From assembly GCA_947168725.1 (NCBI GenBank), contig CAMVNA010000007.1:1-58419 (forward strand): DNA of 58,419 nt. Direction: 5' to 3'. A program made the position numbers and the translations under genes. The notes under the pieces were generated by a model. That model was not told where the DNA came from, did no database searches, and saw only the letters and a program-made list of their open reading frames with translations. Numbering within the stretch: the stretch's first letter is position 1; each line of letters opens with the position of its first letter. The DNA comes from an uncultured bacterium. Its GTDB lineage: Bacteria > Patescibacteriota > Gracilibacteria > Absconditabacterales > Absconditicoccaceae. Below, piece after piece: positions 1-9,401 of the stretch.

Positions 1-10
1 TATTTAATAA

Positions 11-51
11 AATCCCCAGTCACTCCGTGACAGCCCCTTTACAAAGGGGCA
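11..51. repeat. partial R1 palindromic dispersed repeat
   Basis: Contains CCCCTTT and AAAGGGG arms around a very short loop, preceded by a second small hairpin (GTCAC/GTGAC). The same design (AAATCCCC, small hairpin, then a C-rich/G-rich palindrome) recurs inside dnaX and inside the methyltransferase gene at 5.6 kb, so this is read as half of that element. It lies downstream of the first SLH gene. Confidence 0.6.
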
Positions 52-93
52 AAGTAATTAAAAGAATAATATAATTGTAGTTATTATTTTCAA

Positions 94-123
94 TAAAAAA
101 TGGAGCAATATCGCTCCATTTTA
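94..123 (-). terminator. Rho-independent terminator of the SLH gene
   Basis: Six-base-pair stem TGGAGC/GCTCCA with a 6-nt loop. It is flanked by an A-run that becomes the U-tract on the minus strand, 25 bases after the stop of the SLH gene. Confidence 0.75.
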
Positions 124-147
124 AAGTGCTTATTGATTTAGAAACTA

Positions 148-1557
148 TTATTTTATATTAAAAATATTTAAATCGGTAATTTTATTTAAATCAGTAATTT
201 TCTTGTTTGCTTCATTTGGTGAATAAAATGTGTATTTATTATTACTTCACAAAACTGTATCTTTATATTCATCTCATATATCAAACTCTTCATTACGAAC
301 AGCATGAATCACAAATAGTTGTTGATTTCATTTTGATGCTTCAATTCGGTGCATATTATATTTTTTTTCAGATGTTGTATTATATTCTTCAGAATCCCAT
401 TCTTTTATAAAGGCTCAACTATATTCAGATCAAAATTTAAAACTAATTCAATATCAACTATTATAATATGTGTTATCATTTCTAACTTCTTGCACCTCTA
501 CAGAATCAGCAACTTTTTGGAATTTATAACTAGCTCATTTTGTTGTATTGATTGTTAGATAATCTGGCTGTAAATAAATTTGAGCACCATTTAGAATAAA
601 TTCTTTCTCAGCATCCATTAAAAGTTTCCATTCACATGCTATTTCAGTTTGAATTTGTTCTTTTACACTAATTGTGTTTCAACTTATTGAATAGTTTGGA
701 GCACTTATGCTATTACAGAATGTTGCATATATATCTTTATCAGTAATATTTAATGAAATATAACTATCATATTCATCAAAATTTATTTCATTAGCATCAT
801 TGAATCATACAAGAGAATATTTTCATTGGATTGTTTTATTAGTAAGTTCTTCACATGTATTATTTTCTGTAACTCAGAAATTATAACCTGGTTTTACTCC
901 AGCAGCATTTAAGAAACATCAATTTGAATAAACCTTTCAATCTTCTCAACAAACTGGATCATAAAGTTCTACACAACTGAGATATTCAGCTTCATTCAAA
1001 TTATCACTTCTCATAAGCATTAACATTACATATCATCTTACTTCTTGTAAATTTGGATCATCATTAGTGATTATTCATCTAGCTTTTAATCAGTATAAGT
1101 GTGAAGAATAATATACATCCTCTCAATCAGGAGTTCAATATAACATTCTGGAAAGAACTGTTCAAAATTCGGCTCTTGTAACATAGTCATTAGGTCTAAA
1201 ATCAGTTATTCATTGTCACATTAATCATAACTGGCAACTTTCAGTCATATATTGAACAAGATCCGCAGATACATTAGAATTTAAAAACAAACAAGATTTA
1301 GTTGTATCTGGTGTTTTTCATAATATATTTTTAGCATAATTAGTTATCATTTTAGCCATTTCTGCTCTTGTTATATATCCATTCATATTTGCTTTATCTA
1401 TAGAATCCATAGTAGTTATTCCATTTTTATAAGCAAAATCATAAGCTTTTTGAAATTCTTCTGAATAATTGTTTTCAGCATTAACTCCATTAGTAATTCA
1501 TCAAACCAATAACAATCATGTAATTGATAGAGTAAATAAAAGTCATAATTTTTTCAT
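148..1557 (-). CDS. SLH-domain surface protein
   Basis: With TGA read as glycine this is a 469-residue protein. It has a hydrophobic N-terminal signal segment followed by S-layer-homology-like modules: a GYITRAEMAKMI segment near residues 70-80 and a second around NDYVTRAEF. SLH modules bind cell-wall polymers, so the protein is expected to be exported and anchored at the surface. The C-terminal half is Cys-poor, rich in aromatic and acidic residues, and not recognised. It is monocistronic, with a structured leader upstream and a terminator downstream. ATG at 1557 was chosen because it directly precedes the signal peptide. A second SLH protein lies at 37.6 kb. Confidence 0.85.
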
Positions 1558-1579
1558 GATAAATATCTTAAAAACTAAA

Positions 1580-1660
1580 AAGACGGCTAACCCCACTAGT
1601 CGCCAAACTATTACATCCTATCACCAAAAAGAGGTTCAAGAATTCGGAATTAACCGTCTT
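1580..1660 (-). promoter_or_regulatory. candidate structured leader RNA of SLH gene
   Basis: The 5' region of the SLH gene has a long-range closing stem, AAGACGG pairing with CCGTCTT about 70 nt later. Inside is a second hairpin around CTAGTGGGGTTAG. An extra hairpin (GGTGAT/ATTACC) lies just upstream. The 3' arm runs into a T-rich stretch. This resembles a riboswitch or leader fold. The GGGGTTA hairpin recalls the last stem of GEMM-I, but the rest of that consensus is missing, so no ligand is proposed. Confidence 0.4.
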
Positions 1661-1716
1661 CTTTCTCTCCTTGGTAATAAAAATCACCGATGTAATAATT
1701 TGGCTCTTTCCTTATA

Positions 1717-1750
1717 TTAAAAAATTCACCTTTTACAAGGTGAAAATTTT
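1717..1750 (-). terminator. hairpin terminator after AAA ATPase
   Basis: Perfect 8-bp stem TTCACCTT/AAGGTGAA with a 4-nt loop and A/T tracts on both sides. It could work on either strand. It ends the ATPase transcript and separates it from the SLH leader. Confidence 0.75.
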
Positions 1751-1764
1751 ATTTACATATTACC

Positions 1765-1808
1765 TACATTCACATTAATCTTTGGAAATATTCTTCCTTG
1801 CTCATTCA
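1765..1808 (-). repeat. displaced copy of dnaX 3' end (copy A)
   Basis: 44 bp identical to 3174-3217, the last codons of dnaX, except for one position. That difference is synonymous in the dnaX frame (CAA versus CAG, Gln). The copy starts only a few bases after the ATPase stop codon. It looks like the original dnaX terminus, pushed away by insertion of the 1.37-kb ATPase segment. Confidence 0.9.
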
Positions 1809-1812
1809 TATT

Positions 1813-3042
1813 TTACTTAAAGTTCAAAAGAAAATCGGATATGTACATATGTTTAATTCATTTATAGTCCATCGCCAAAGGATCAGCAGAGATTACATAT
1901 TTAGGATATGCATCTTCTATTTTTAGAAGATTTCAGAATTCTCTTTCCTTTGTTTTTTCATCTGAGACAGTATATGATACTTGTATATAGAATATTTTGT
2001 CTGCCTTTTTGCAAACAAAGTCAATTTCAGAGTCTCATAAATTTCACACAAAAATTTCATATCAAAGTCTTTTTAGTTGAAGAAAAACGATACTTTCTAG
2101 TAACTTTCCTTTATCATCCTCATATGAAAATTTTAAAACATTTCTAATTCATAAGTCATTGAAATAGTATTTTTCATTACGTTCTAGTATTTTTTTTCAT
2201 TTAATGTCATAATTTGAAACATTATGGATAAGGTATGGAATTTGCAGAAAATCTAAATAAGTACTTATTTTCTCGATAGAAGCAGTTCACCATCAAAAAT
2301 TTTTTGAAGAATTTTGGATATTCCTTAGAGACAACGGCGTTCAAATATTATCGGCGATAAACATCATAATCTTATTGAAATAATTTATATCTCTAATCTG
2401 AAATCTGGATACAATATCTTTGAGTACAGTACTGTCGAGTATATCCTTCAAATGGCGATATTTTAGTGTATTGTCTGATATAGCAACAATTTCAGGCATT
2501 CATCACCATTGAAGATAAGAAACTAAATTTTGAGGTATATCTGATAAATTCACATAATCTAAATATTCAGCATAATCAAATGGATAAACTGAAAATGTTA
2601 GATATCTACCGGAGAGATAGGTTGATAAATCTCCTGATAAAAGTTTTGAATTAGAACCTGAAATAATAATTTTATATTTCTTTTCTACAAATTTTGCTCT
2701 GATAAAGTTCTCTCGATTCTTTATATCTTGTATTTCATCAATTACAATATATTTTGGATCTCATTTTTCATTTTGGTAATCTATAAATAATCTATTCAAA
2801 TCTTTAACATCAGATATACTTCATTCAATATCCATTTCTTTATTTACAAAAAATACATCATCAAAATTGATTTTTTTGTACTGAAAATATCACATTATAA
2901 CATAACTTTTCCCTGATCTTCTTTGTCACTGTACTACAATTATTTGTTCACTTTCTAAAAATTTATCTAATTGCTCAAAATAATCTTTTCTAGGAAAGAT
3001 TTTTTGATTTAGAAGATTTTTACTTTGCAGTATTATATTCAT
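1813..3042 (-). CDS. AAA_14/DUF4143-type ATPase
   Basis: A 409-residue protein of the archaeal/bacterial ATPase family with an AAA_14 domain and a C-terminal DUF4143 domain. The P-loop GQRRSGKS is at residues 39-46, with Walker B IDEIQD near 101-106. A conserved SGSNSKLLSG segment follows (sensor region), then a C-terminal nuclease-like part containing EIDFVCKK. Genes of this family are typically accessory and frequently transferred; their cellular role is not settled. The gene sits exactly between two copies of the dnaX 3' end (1765-1808 and 3174-3217), and about 130 bp of AT-rich DNA separate its ATG from the dnaX stop. It uses TGA for Gly, so it is adapted to this genome or came from a code-25 relative. 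Confidence 0.85.
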
Positions 3043-3172
3043 ACGTCGTAATTAGAAAATAAACATACCCGACAATAATCATATTTTTATCTTTTTGTCG
3101 ATTATACTCGACAATTTAAAAAAATCAAGAGATTTTTTAAAAAATAGCCAAGATTTTACTCTGAGAATTTGC

Positions 3173-4645
3173 TTACATTCACATTAATCTCTGGAAATAT
3201 TCTTCCTTGCTCATTCACTGAATATTCAAAACTACTTTTTTACCTAGTTCTTTCTCCAATAAAGCTTCGATTTCTTTATGCTCTTTTTCAAGTATAGTCT
3301 TTGCTATCATATTGTTATCATGTATCAAAGAAACTTCATTATCACTTACTTTATCAATAGTCATATGGTCCTTGAAAATTTGTCTCGTAGTTGATGATTG
3401 AATTTGACTAATTACTCTTTCCCATAAATCTCAATCAGATTTTTTCAAATCCTCCACCACTTCGTGGTCCCCCTCCTTTGTCAAGGAGGAATTTTCATTA
3501 TCTGCGGGTTTATTTTCCCCTCTTGATAAAGAGGGGTTAGGGGAGATTTGTTCAGCTTTTTCTTCTTTTTTTTCTACTTCTTTTTCCTTTTGTGCTCCTC
3601 TTTTAAGGGGAGCTGCCGAAGGCTGAGGGGTTTCTCCATTCAAAAATTTATTGAAAGCTATCTTGTAAAGCACTGCAGGATATGGATAAAATCTTACTTG
3701 TCTCATAATTTCAGAAAAAGTTTCAGAAACTTTGAGATAAAAATCTACATCATCCATTATATGAGCATCAATATATCCAATACATTGTTTAGCGAATTGC
3801 TGTAAATCAGTTCATTGAGCTAATTTATCAATCTGTTCAAAAATCTGATTTCTATCATTTGTTTTAACTACTTCAAAGAATGATTTAATCGTAGCATCAG
3901 TAGAAATTCATAAGAATTGACTTACATTTTCAGTAGAAATTTTTCCTAAAACACTTACCTGGTCCAAATATTTAATAGCATCACGAACACATCACTCCGA
4001 TATCGTAGCAATCAGTTCCAAAGCTTCATTCTCAAATTCAAATCATTCAGTTTTACAAATATTTCATAAATGAGCGACCATTTCATCTTGAGGGATTTTC
4101 TTGAAATTGAAAACCTGCACACGAGAAACTATCGTTTGAGGTACTTTTTGTAATTCAGTAGTCGCTAAAATGAAGCATACATTTCCACTTGGTTCCTCAA
4201 TCGTTTTGAGTAATGCATTAAAAGCTGCAGTAGAAAGCATATGAACTTCATCTATCACATATATTTTCTTTTTCAATGAAATAGGCTGATAACCAGCTTG
4301 GTCAATTATTACTTCACGAACATTATCTACTCATGTATTTGAAGCGGCATCTATTTCCACATAATCTGTAGTTTTTCAGCTATTTATCAATTCACAGTTT
4401 GCACATTTGTTACATGGATTTCCATCGTGTGGATCCAAACAGTTTATCGCTTTTGCTAAGATTCTTGCAGAAGTAGTTTTTCAAGTTCAGCGAGGTCCAC
4501 ATAGTAAGTAATTTTGCAGTGAAGAAGAATCTGACTGCATTTTAGCTTTCAGAATTCAAATTATGTGTTGCTGTCCTATCATTTCATCAAAAGTTTGAGG
4601 ACGATATCTATTCGCTAAAGATTGAGATTTAGTTACATCTGCCAT
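3173..4645 (-). CDS. dnaX: DNA polymerase III gamma/tau subunit
   Basis: A 490-residue clamp-loader ATPase. The P-loop GPRGTGKT is at residues 50-57, two of its glycines being TGA. The four zinc-binding cysteines are near residues 69, 78, 81 and 84. Walker B VIDEVHML and the sensor segment ATTELQKVPQTIVSR follow. Domain III leads into a Lys/Glu-rich linker (about 330-400) that contains two palindromic-repeat insertions translated in frame. The last codons form the 44-bp repeat also found beyond the ATPase gene. ATG at 4645 gives the canonical start; an in-frame ATG three codons upstream (M-G-K-M) is possible. It does not overlap its neighbours. Confidence 0.95.
3174..3217 (-). repeat. dnaX 3'-end repeat (functional copy B)
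   Basis: The 3'-terminal coding bases of dnaX, duplicated at 1765-1808 with 43 of 44 identities. Together the two copies form direct repeats flanking the AAA_14 ATPase gene. Confidence 0.9.
3451..3550. repeat. R1 palindromic repeat inside dnaX
   Basis: Composite element made of a CCAC/GTGG hairpin, a CCTCCTT/AAGGAGG palindrome, AATTTT, a spacer, a CCCCTCTT/AAGAGGGG palindrome and a closing GGGGAGATTTG. The 5625-5714 element has the same order of parts. It is read in frame as part of the dnaX linker (peptide features SLSRGE and SLTKEG). Confidence 0.8.
3595..3637. repeat. second, partial R1 repeat inside dnaX
   Basis: CTCCTCTTTTAAGGGGAG followed by a GCCGAAGGC hairpin and GAGGGGTTT. This is half an R1 unit, translated in frame in the same DnaX linker (PSAAPLKRG). 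Confidence 0.65.
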
Positions 4646-4769
4646 TTTTCACATTCTTCATAATATAAATTATTGCTCTTTCTTTCAATCTATCTATTCA
4701 GACTTTTTTTTCAAATATAAATAAAAAATAAAATAAATCTGAATAAATCTAAAATCAGTTTAAATTTTA

Positions 4770-4973
4770 TTATAGACTATAATTTAATATACAATAAACA
4801 GCAACTATTGTAAATAGAATTTGTAATATTCATGCTGAGATTTTAAGTCGTTTTGGAAAATTAATTCTTCATAATCATAAAACATAAATTATTCAAATCA
4901 TTTCTCAAAATAACAATAAAAGTAACAGACTTATGTATATAATAGGCATAATATGAGGGTAATGTACAAACAT
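4770..4973 (-). CDS. small membrane protein, unknown
   Basis: 67 codons, readable only with TGA as glycine (five TGA). It predicts two hydrophobic segments, near residues 9-31 and 50-64, separated by a short basic loop (GRINFPKR). It lies upstream of dnaX on the same strand, about 120 bp from the dnaX start. No family is recognised. Use of TGA at membrane-helix glycine positions supports it being a real gene. Confidence 0.55.
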
Positions 4974-5071
4974 TTAATATATTAAATATAAATGGAATTA
5001 CTTATTGTAATCTAATTATTAAAGCTTTTTTTTCAAATATAAATCTATATAAAAATTTGTGTGTATTAGTT

Positions 5072-5152
5072 TGTCATTCTGAGCATAGCGAAGAATCCAG
5101 GAAAACATGATGTTAATAGATTCTTCGGTCGCTTTGCTCCCTCTGAATGACA
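5072..5152. repeat. R2 dispersed repeat (intergenic copy)
   Basis: Imperfect inverted element with ends TGTCATTC and GAATGACA and internal GAAGAATC / GATTCTTC arms. Repeats of this TGTCATTCTGAGC-type design are common in many bacteria. A related copy lies inside the downstream methyltransferase gene at 6284-6391. Confidence 0.75.
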
Positions 5153-5189
5153 CAACGACCGTGAACTTGTTTAATTTATTCCAACCATC

Positions 5190-6803
5190 ATGAAAAGTAT
5201 TTCATATTTAGATATGGTAAAAGAGATTTTGAATGAAGCAGAATTTTTTGAGTTTGAAAAATGTTATAATAATCCAGTTAAAAAAAGTATAAAAATACTA
5301 AATCATCGCTGATATAAAAATAATAAATCTGATTTACATAATATTATGTATTCTACATTTTCAAATGAGCGAGATTTGTCTGAGCCAGATTTTTCTTATA
5401 ACTGAAATAAATATAATGATGTTTTATTCGCTACAAGGAAAGAAAATCTAAAATCGGCTAGTTTATGAAGTCATTTTTTGCATCAAGCATGACTAGTCTA
5501 TGTGCAGGAAATGGCTGCAAGTTTAAGTGTTCAAATGCTTTGAGTATGGCCTTGAGATTATGTTTTGGATATGTGTGCTGCACCTTGAGGAAAATCTGTG
5601 CAAATCGCTGACCAGTTAATGGTACAAATCTCCCCCGACCCCTCTTTGTCAAGAGGGGGGAATTTTTTGTTCCCCCTTGATAAAGGGGGAGACGGCGAAG
5701 CCGAGGGGGATTTGTGACAAAATCTTGGATTTTTTATCTCCAACGAAATAGATTCATGAAGAAAAAAAGCACTGGAATCAAATCTCCACCGCTGTGGGAT
5801 ATTCAATGTCTGAGTAATTAATCAAGATTGATGCATTATCTGAGATAAATTTCCTGAGACTTTTGATAAAGTGCTGGTAGATGCTCCTTGTTCATGAGAA
5901 TGAATGCAGTACAAATCTGATAAAAAAATCCGACAGCGAGATGAAAAAAAATCAAAAAAACTTTCAGATTTACAAATCCAGTTGCTTATTTCGTGATTAA
6001 AAGCTTTGAAAGTCTGAGGAGAATTGGTTTATTCTACTTGTACGACTAATGTATTAGAAAATGAATATGTAGTTTCAGAAGTTTTGAAAGAGTATTGAGA
6101 TAAAATTGAATTATTGCCAGTTCCATTAGATGAAAAATCTGATTGAATTTGTAGCTGGAGAGAAAATGAAATATTATCAGCTGAAGATGCTAAAAAAGTT
6201 GCTAGACTCTGGCCTCATGTACATTGAACTGGTGGATTTTTCATTGCAAAATTTAGGAAAGTTGGCAGCACTCAAAATGTAAGTCGTCATCTCGAGTGAA
6301 ACGAGAGATCCATGAGTGTTGAGTGGATTTCTCACATTCGTTCGAAATGACAATACATACAAGATTCTTCGGCTAAAGCCTCAGAATGACAGATGTGGGA
6401 GAAGCTTTCCTCTTGGTGAATTTCTCCAGTTTCAGATTTAGACTTTTTTGTTTCAAAATATACCGTAAACATCGCTCCAAAATCACTAATTCAATCTCAT
6501 TTTGAAAATAAGATTCCAAATATAGAAATCTGACTTCCGACATTCAAAATCCTTGGAGATAAAAAGAATAATTCTCAAAAACTGATTCCACTTGTGTGAA
6601 TTGCTCAGATTCTTTGACATTTGGCTACTCAAAATGTACTTGAAATAGACGATGAACAATTAAAATTACTAATGGAGAAAAGAGATTTGATTGATGAAAG
6701 ATTAAAAGATTATGAATGAAATTTTGTAATTTTGAAATGGAATTGAGTGGGAGTTTGACTTGTTTCAGTCCAGAAATGAATATGAAAAAACAAGTGTTTC
6801 TAG
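5190..6803 (+). CDS. 16S rRNA m5C methyltransferase, RsmB/RsmF (NOP2/Sun) family
   Basis: A 537-residue SAM-dependent methyltransferase that should methylate cytosine in rRNA. SAM motif I, DMCAAPGGKS, begins at residue 127. The release cysteine motif DAPCSGEG has Cys at about 234. The catalytic YSTCT has Cys at about 284. A C-terminal RNA-binding region follows. Two dispersed repeats are inserted in frame: R1 right after motif I (residues about 146-176) and R2 after the catalytic core (about 365-401). R2 contributes TGA glycine codons. The product is therefore longer than usual for the family. The gene starts about 40 bp after an R2 copy and is followed by dprA. It is probably functional, since the catalytic motifs are intact. 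Confidence 0.9.
5625..5714. repeat. R1 palindromic repeat inside methyltransferase gene
   Basis: The fullest R1 copy in the window: CCCCTCTT/AAGAGGGG palindrome, AATTTTTT spacer, CCCCCTT/AAGGGGG palindrome, GGCGAAGCC hairpin and GAGGGGGATTTG. All of it is open in the coding frame. Confidence 0.85.
6284..6391. repeat. R2 dispersed repeat inside methyltransferase gene
   Basis: GTCATCTCGAG ... AAATGAC inverted ends, followed by an AGATTCTTCGG ... TCAGAATGACA half element like that at 5.1 kb. It is translated in frame and contains three in-frame TGA codons, so it is open only under code 25. Confidence 0.8.
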
Positions 6804-6890
6804 TTTTGTCAAAAATTTCTTTGATTTAGTCTTGCAATCAAAAAATATATCCATATTTTATTGTCATGATTTATTGTGACATAATAGAAA

Positions 6891-7943
6891 ATGGACATTT
6901 ATACACAGAAAATATTAGCATATTCATTGGATGAAAATCTGACTCCATCAGAGCTTCGTAAAGCTGATGATTTTTCAGATTTCTTTGAAGATCCGGATAA
7001 TCAGCATTCTGCTGAAAAATTAGAAACATGGATGACTCAACATAATATTATATGACTACTGGATGACGATTCAGATTTTCCACACCAATTCTCATCCATC
7101 AAGAATCCACCAGCAATTCTATATGCAATGTGAAATCTAGAAATCCTAAATAATCAAATTCTTTGAATAGTCTGACCTCGCGATATGTCCCAGTATGCCA
7201 ACCAAGTCATGCAAGCATTATTTACTCAAATCTGAAATTCAAATATTGTAACTGTATCGTGAATGGCAAGGGGAGTGGACCATCTCTGTCATCAGCTTTC
7301 TGTCGGTTATCATCTGCCGACTATCGCAATTCTTGGATGATGACTTCGTTATTATCGAAATAGTTCAGCTCGCAGTTTCATGGAGCAAATCATCCAAAAT
7401 GGATGACTGATTTTATCGGAATTTAAACTGGATTTCAAGCCTACTGCACGAAGTTTTCCACAGAGAAATAGACTCATAGCAGGACTTGCTGATGCAGTTT
7501 TTTTGCCAGAAGCTCGTGAATGATCATGAAGCCTAATTACTGCAGACTATGCATATCAATCCCACAAACCGATTTTTGTAGTACCAAATCCAATCTTTTC
7601 AGAAAACTGAATCTGATCCAATCATCTCGTCACATCTTGAAAGGCAAATCTGCTCAGTGATTTTAGTCAAATTTTGAGATTATTTAATATAGACAATTGA
7701 AAAGATGAGATAAAAACAGACTGTCAATATGATAATTTATCATCATTAGAAGGCCTTACTCAGGAAGAAAAAAACTTGCTCAAAATTGTATCACAGCATT
7801 GTAATCAAGATTTTTCCCAGTGGATGTGTGAGATTTCGTCGGATTATTGAGAAGCTATGGTCAAACTTACAGACCTTGAAATGCAATGATATGTCGTTCA
7901 AGAGACTCCGTGAAATTATTTTGTCAAGGTAAAGTTCAACTAG
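6891..7943 (+). CDS. dprA: DNA processing protein DprA (Smf)
   Basis: A 350-residue Rossmann-like ssDNA-binding protein that loads RecA during natural transformation. Visible motifs are GPRDMSQYA, VSGMARGVD, TIAILGGG, LSEF, the FPQRNRLIAGLADAVFLPEA stretch and GSLITADYA. A C-terminal winged-helix-like segment ends the protein. It follows the methyltransferase gene by 87 bp on the same strand and precedes a pilin gene, a competence-flavoured neighbourhood. Start ATG at 6891; no clear Shine-Dalgarno. Confidence 0.93.
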
Positions 7944-8022
7944 AATCTTGCAATAACGATAAATATTTTTATGATGACATACGGTTAATTTAAATTTATC
8001 TTTTTATTTTTTATACAAACTA

Positions 8023-8628
8023 ATGAAGAAAAGAACAATTAATGCGTTTACATTAGTGGAGATGCTAATCGTAATCGTAATTATCGGTATCTTGATTGCT
8101 GCATTGATGCCAAGAATGCAAGCAGCACAGTGAAGAGCAAGAGACGTATCTCGTAAGACAGCATTATCACAGATTCAGTCAGCTATTGTAACATCACAGT
8201 GAGACAAATGAAAATGGCCAGGAATGGATATTGGTGCAACAGGATGAATATGAATCAGTAAAATAAGTTGAGACTTGGTTGCAGCAGGAATGAATAGTAT
8301 ACCTAGAGATCCTTTAGAAAATACCGTAAGTATTGGATCTAGCTTTGCTACATGATCAACATGAGATTATGGATATGTGGTTGCAACAAGAAACTGAGCA
8401 CCAAATTGATGATTTGTATTGATGGCTCAAACTGAGGTTGAGTGATGATCTAACTGGGTATATTGTTGAAATACGACAGGGCAATGATATATTACATGAG
8501 GAACAGATATAGCACAGATAACAATATGTCAGAGTTTAACTAAAACAGGATCGACTTCTTGTAAAGCCAATACTGATAAGTGTGAATATTCGAGTGATAA
8601 TCAATTAAGGTACATAGTAATATATTAA
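8023..8628 (+). CDS. type IV pilin-like protein
   Basis: A 201-residue prepilin. A short basic leader MKKRTINA is followed by the cleavage and methylation signature FTLVEMLIVIVIIGI with Glu at position 5 of the mature protein. A Gly-rich variable domain with several cysteines near the C terminus follows. It should be processed by PilD and polymerised in a pilus or pseudopilus. It stands alone with its own terminator, away from the pilus cluster at 26-32 kb, which suggests a major, separately expressed subunit. Proximity to dprA is consistent with DNA uptake. Confidence 0.88.
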
Positions 8629-8642
8629 TTTATACATAATTA

Positions 8643-8677
8643 TAAAAAATCCACTCCAACGAGAGTGGATTTTTTTG
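8643..8677 (+). terminator. Rho-independent terminator after pilin
   Basis: 8-bp stem ATCCACTC/GAGTGGAT with a 6-nt loop, followed by seven T. Confidence 0.88.
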
Positions 8678-8775
8678 CTTTTTTTCCCCCTTTTTCCATT
8701 TTTCAACATAGTTGTTGTAGATAAACAGAAAATCAATATAATTAATCTAAAATCGAATAAAATTAACTCTAGACT

Positions 8776-9384
8776 TTACTGTCCAATGACTACTTTACTA
8801 GGGAAAATTGTAACCTTATCTCAATTCTCTTTCTTATAATAAAAACCCTGTTCAAAAACCTGAATTATTTTTCATTTCAATTTTTTATCATCAGTAGGTT
8901 GTATTCAGATTGGTTCATGCATTAATGTATCAGGAGTCTCATGCAATGATGGTATAGGAAATACACCAAATTCTTCTAAAGCTTTGATGAACCTATCATA
9001 CACCATTTGTACTCATTTTCACATATTAGATTTCTTATCTTCATCAGACAAATTTTCCAAAGATTTACGTAAATCTTCCACAAATGGCAAAAGTTTCTTC
9101 ACGATTTTAATCAATAAATCCTGATGCATCGATTCTGCTTTCATAGCTGATTGACGCTGAATCATTTCCATATCATTTTTTGCACGAAGATATGCTAATT
9201 GAGCATTTTTAACTATTTCATCTTTTTCTGCTAATTGAGCTTGTAGCTTTTTGATTTCAGCTTGTAATTGTTCAATCATTTCCTCATTATCTTTATCAGA
9301 TTTTACATCTTCTAACATATCCTCTAAATCTTTCATATCCGGATCATCTTGAATAATCACTTGATCGTCGTGTTTCTTAGTCAT
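8776..9384 (-). CDS. grpE: nucleotide exchange factor GrpE
   Basis: A 202-residue DnaK co-chaperone. The acidic N terminus leads into a long coiled coil (about 35-110) with LRAKNDMEMIQRQ. The typical LLPFVEDLRKSL segment comes next, and then the C-terminal beta domain, where PTDDKKLKGKIIQVFEQGFYY contains TGA-coded glycine. It starts 17 bp after the carboxypeptidase gene on the same strand, so the two probably form an operon. No dnaK/dnaJ is visible next to it. Confidence 0.9.
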
Positions 9385-9401
9385 GTTTATATTTATAACA
9401 A

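Noticed and set aside
207-558. Plus-strand open frames opposite the first SLH gene.
   Set aside because: Low-complexity shadows of the minus-strand gene, with no family features.
1580-1660. c-di-GMP-I (GEMM) riboswitch.
   Set aside because: Only a GGGGTTA-type hairpin is similar; the conserved GCACAGGGCAAACC and GAAA tetraloop parts are missing.
3043-3172. Possible inverted terminal repeats (GTCGA/TCGAC motifs) of an insertion sequence next to the ATPase.
   Set aside because: Motifs are short, not mirrored at the other end, and no transposase is present.
3565-3573. Eight-A run in dnaX as a programmed frameshift or slippage site making a gamma form.
   Set aside because: No stimulatory structure or conserved stop in the alternative frame was evident; Lys-rich AT-rich coding explains the run.
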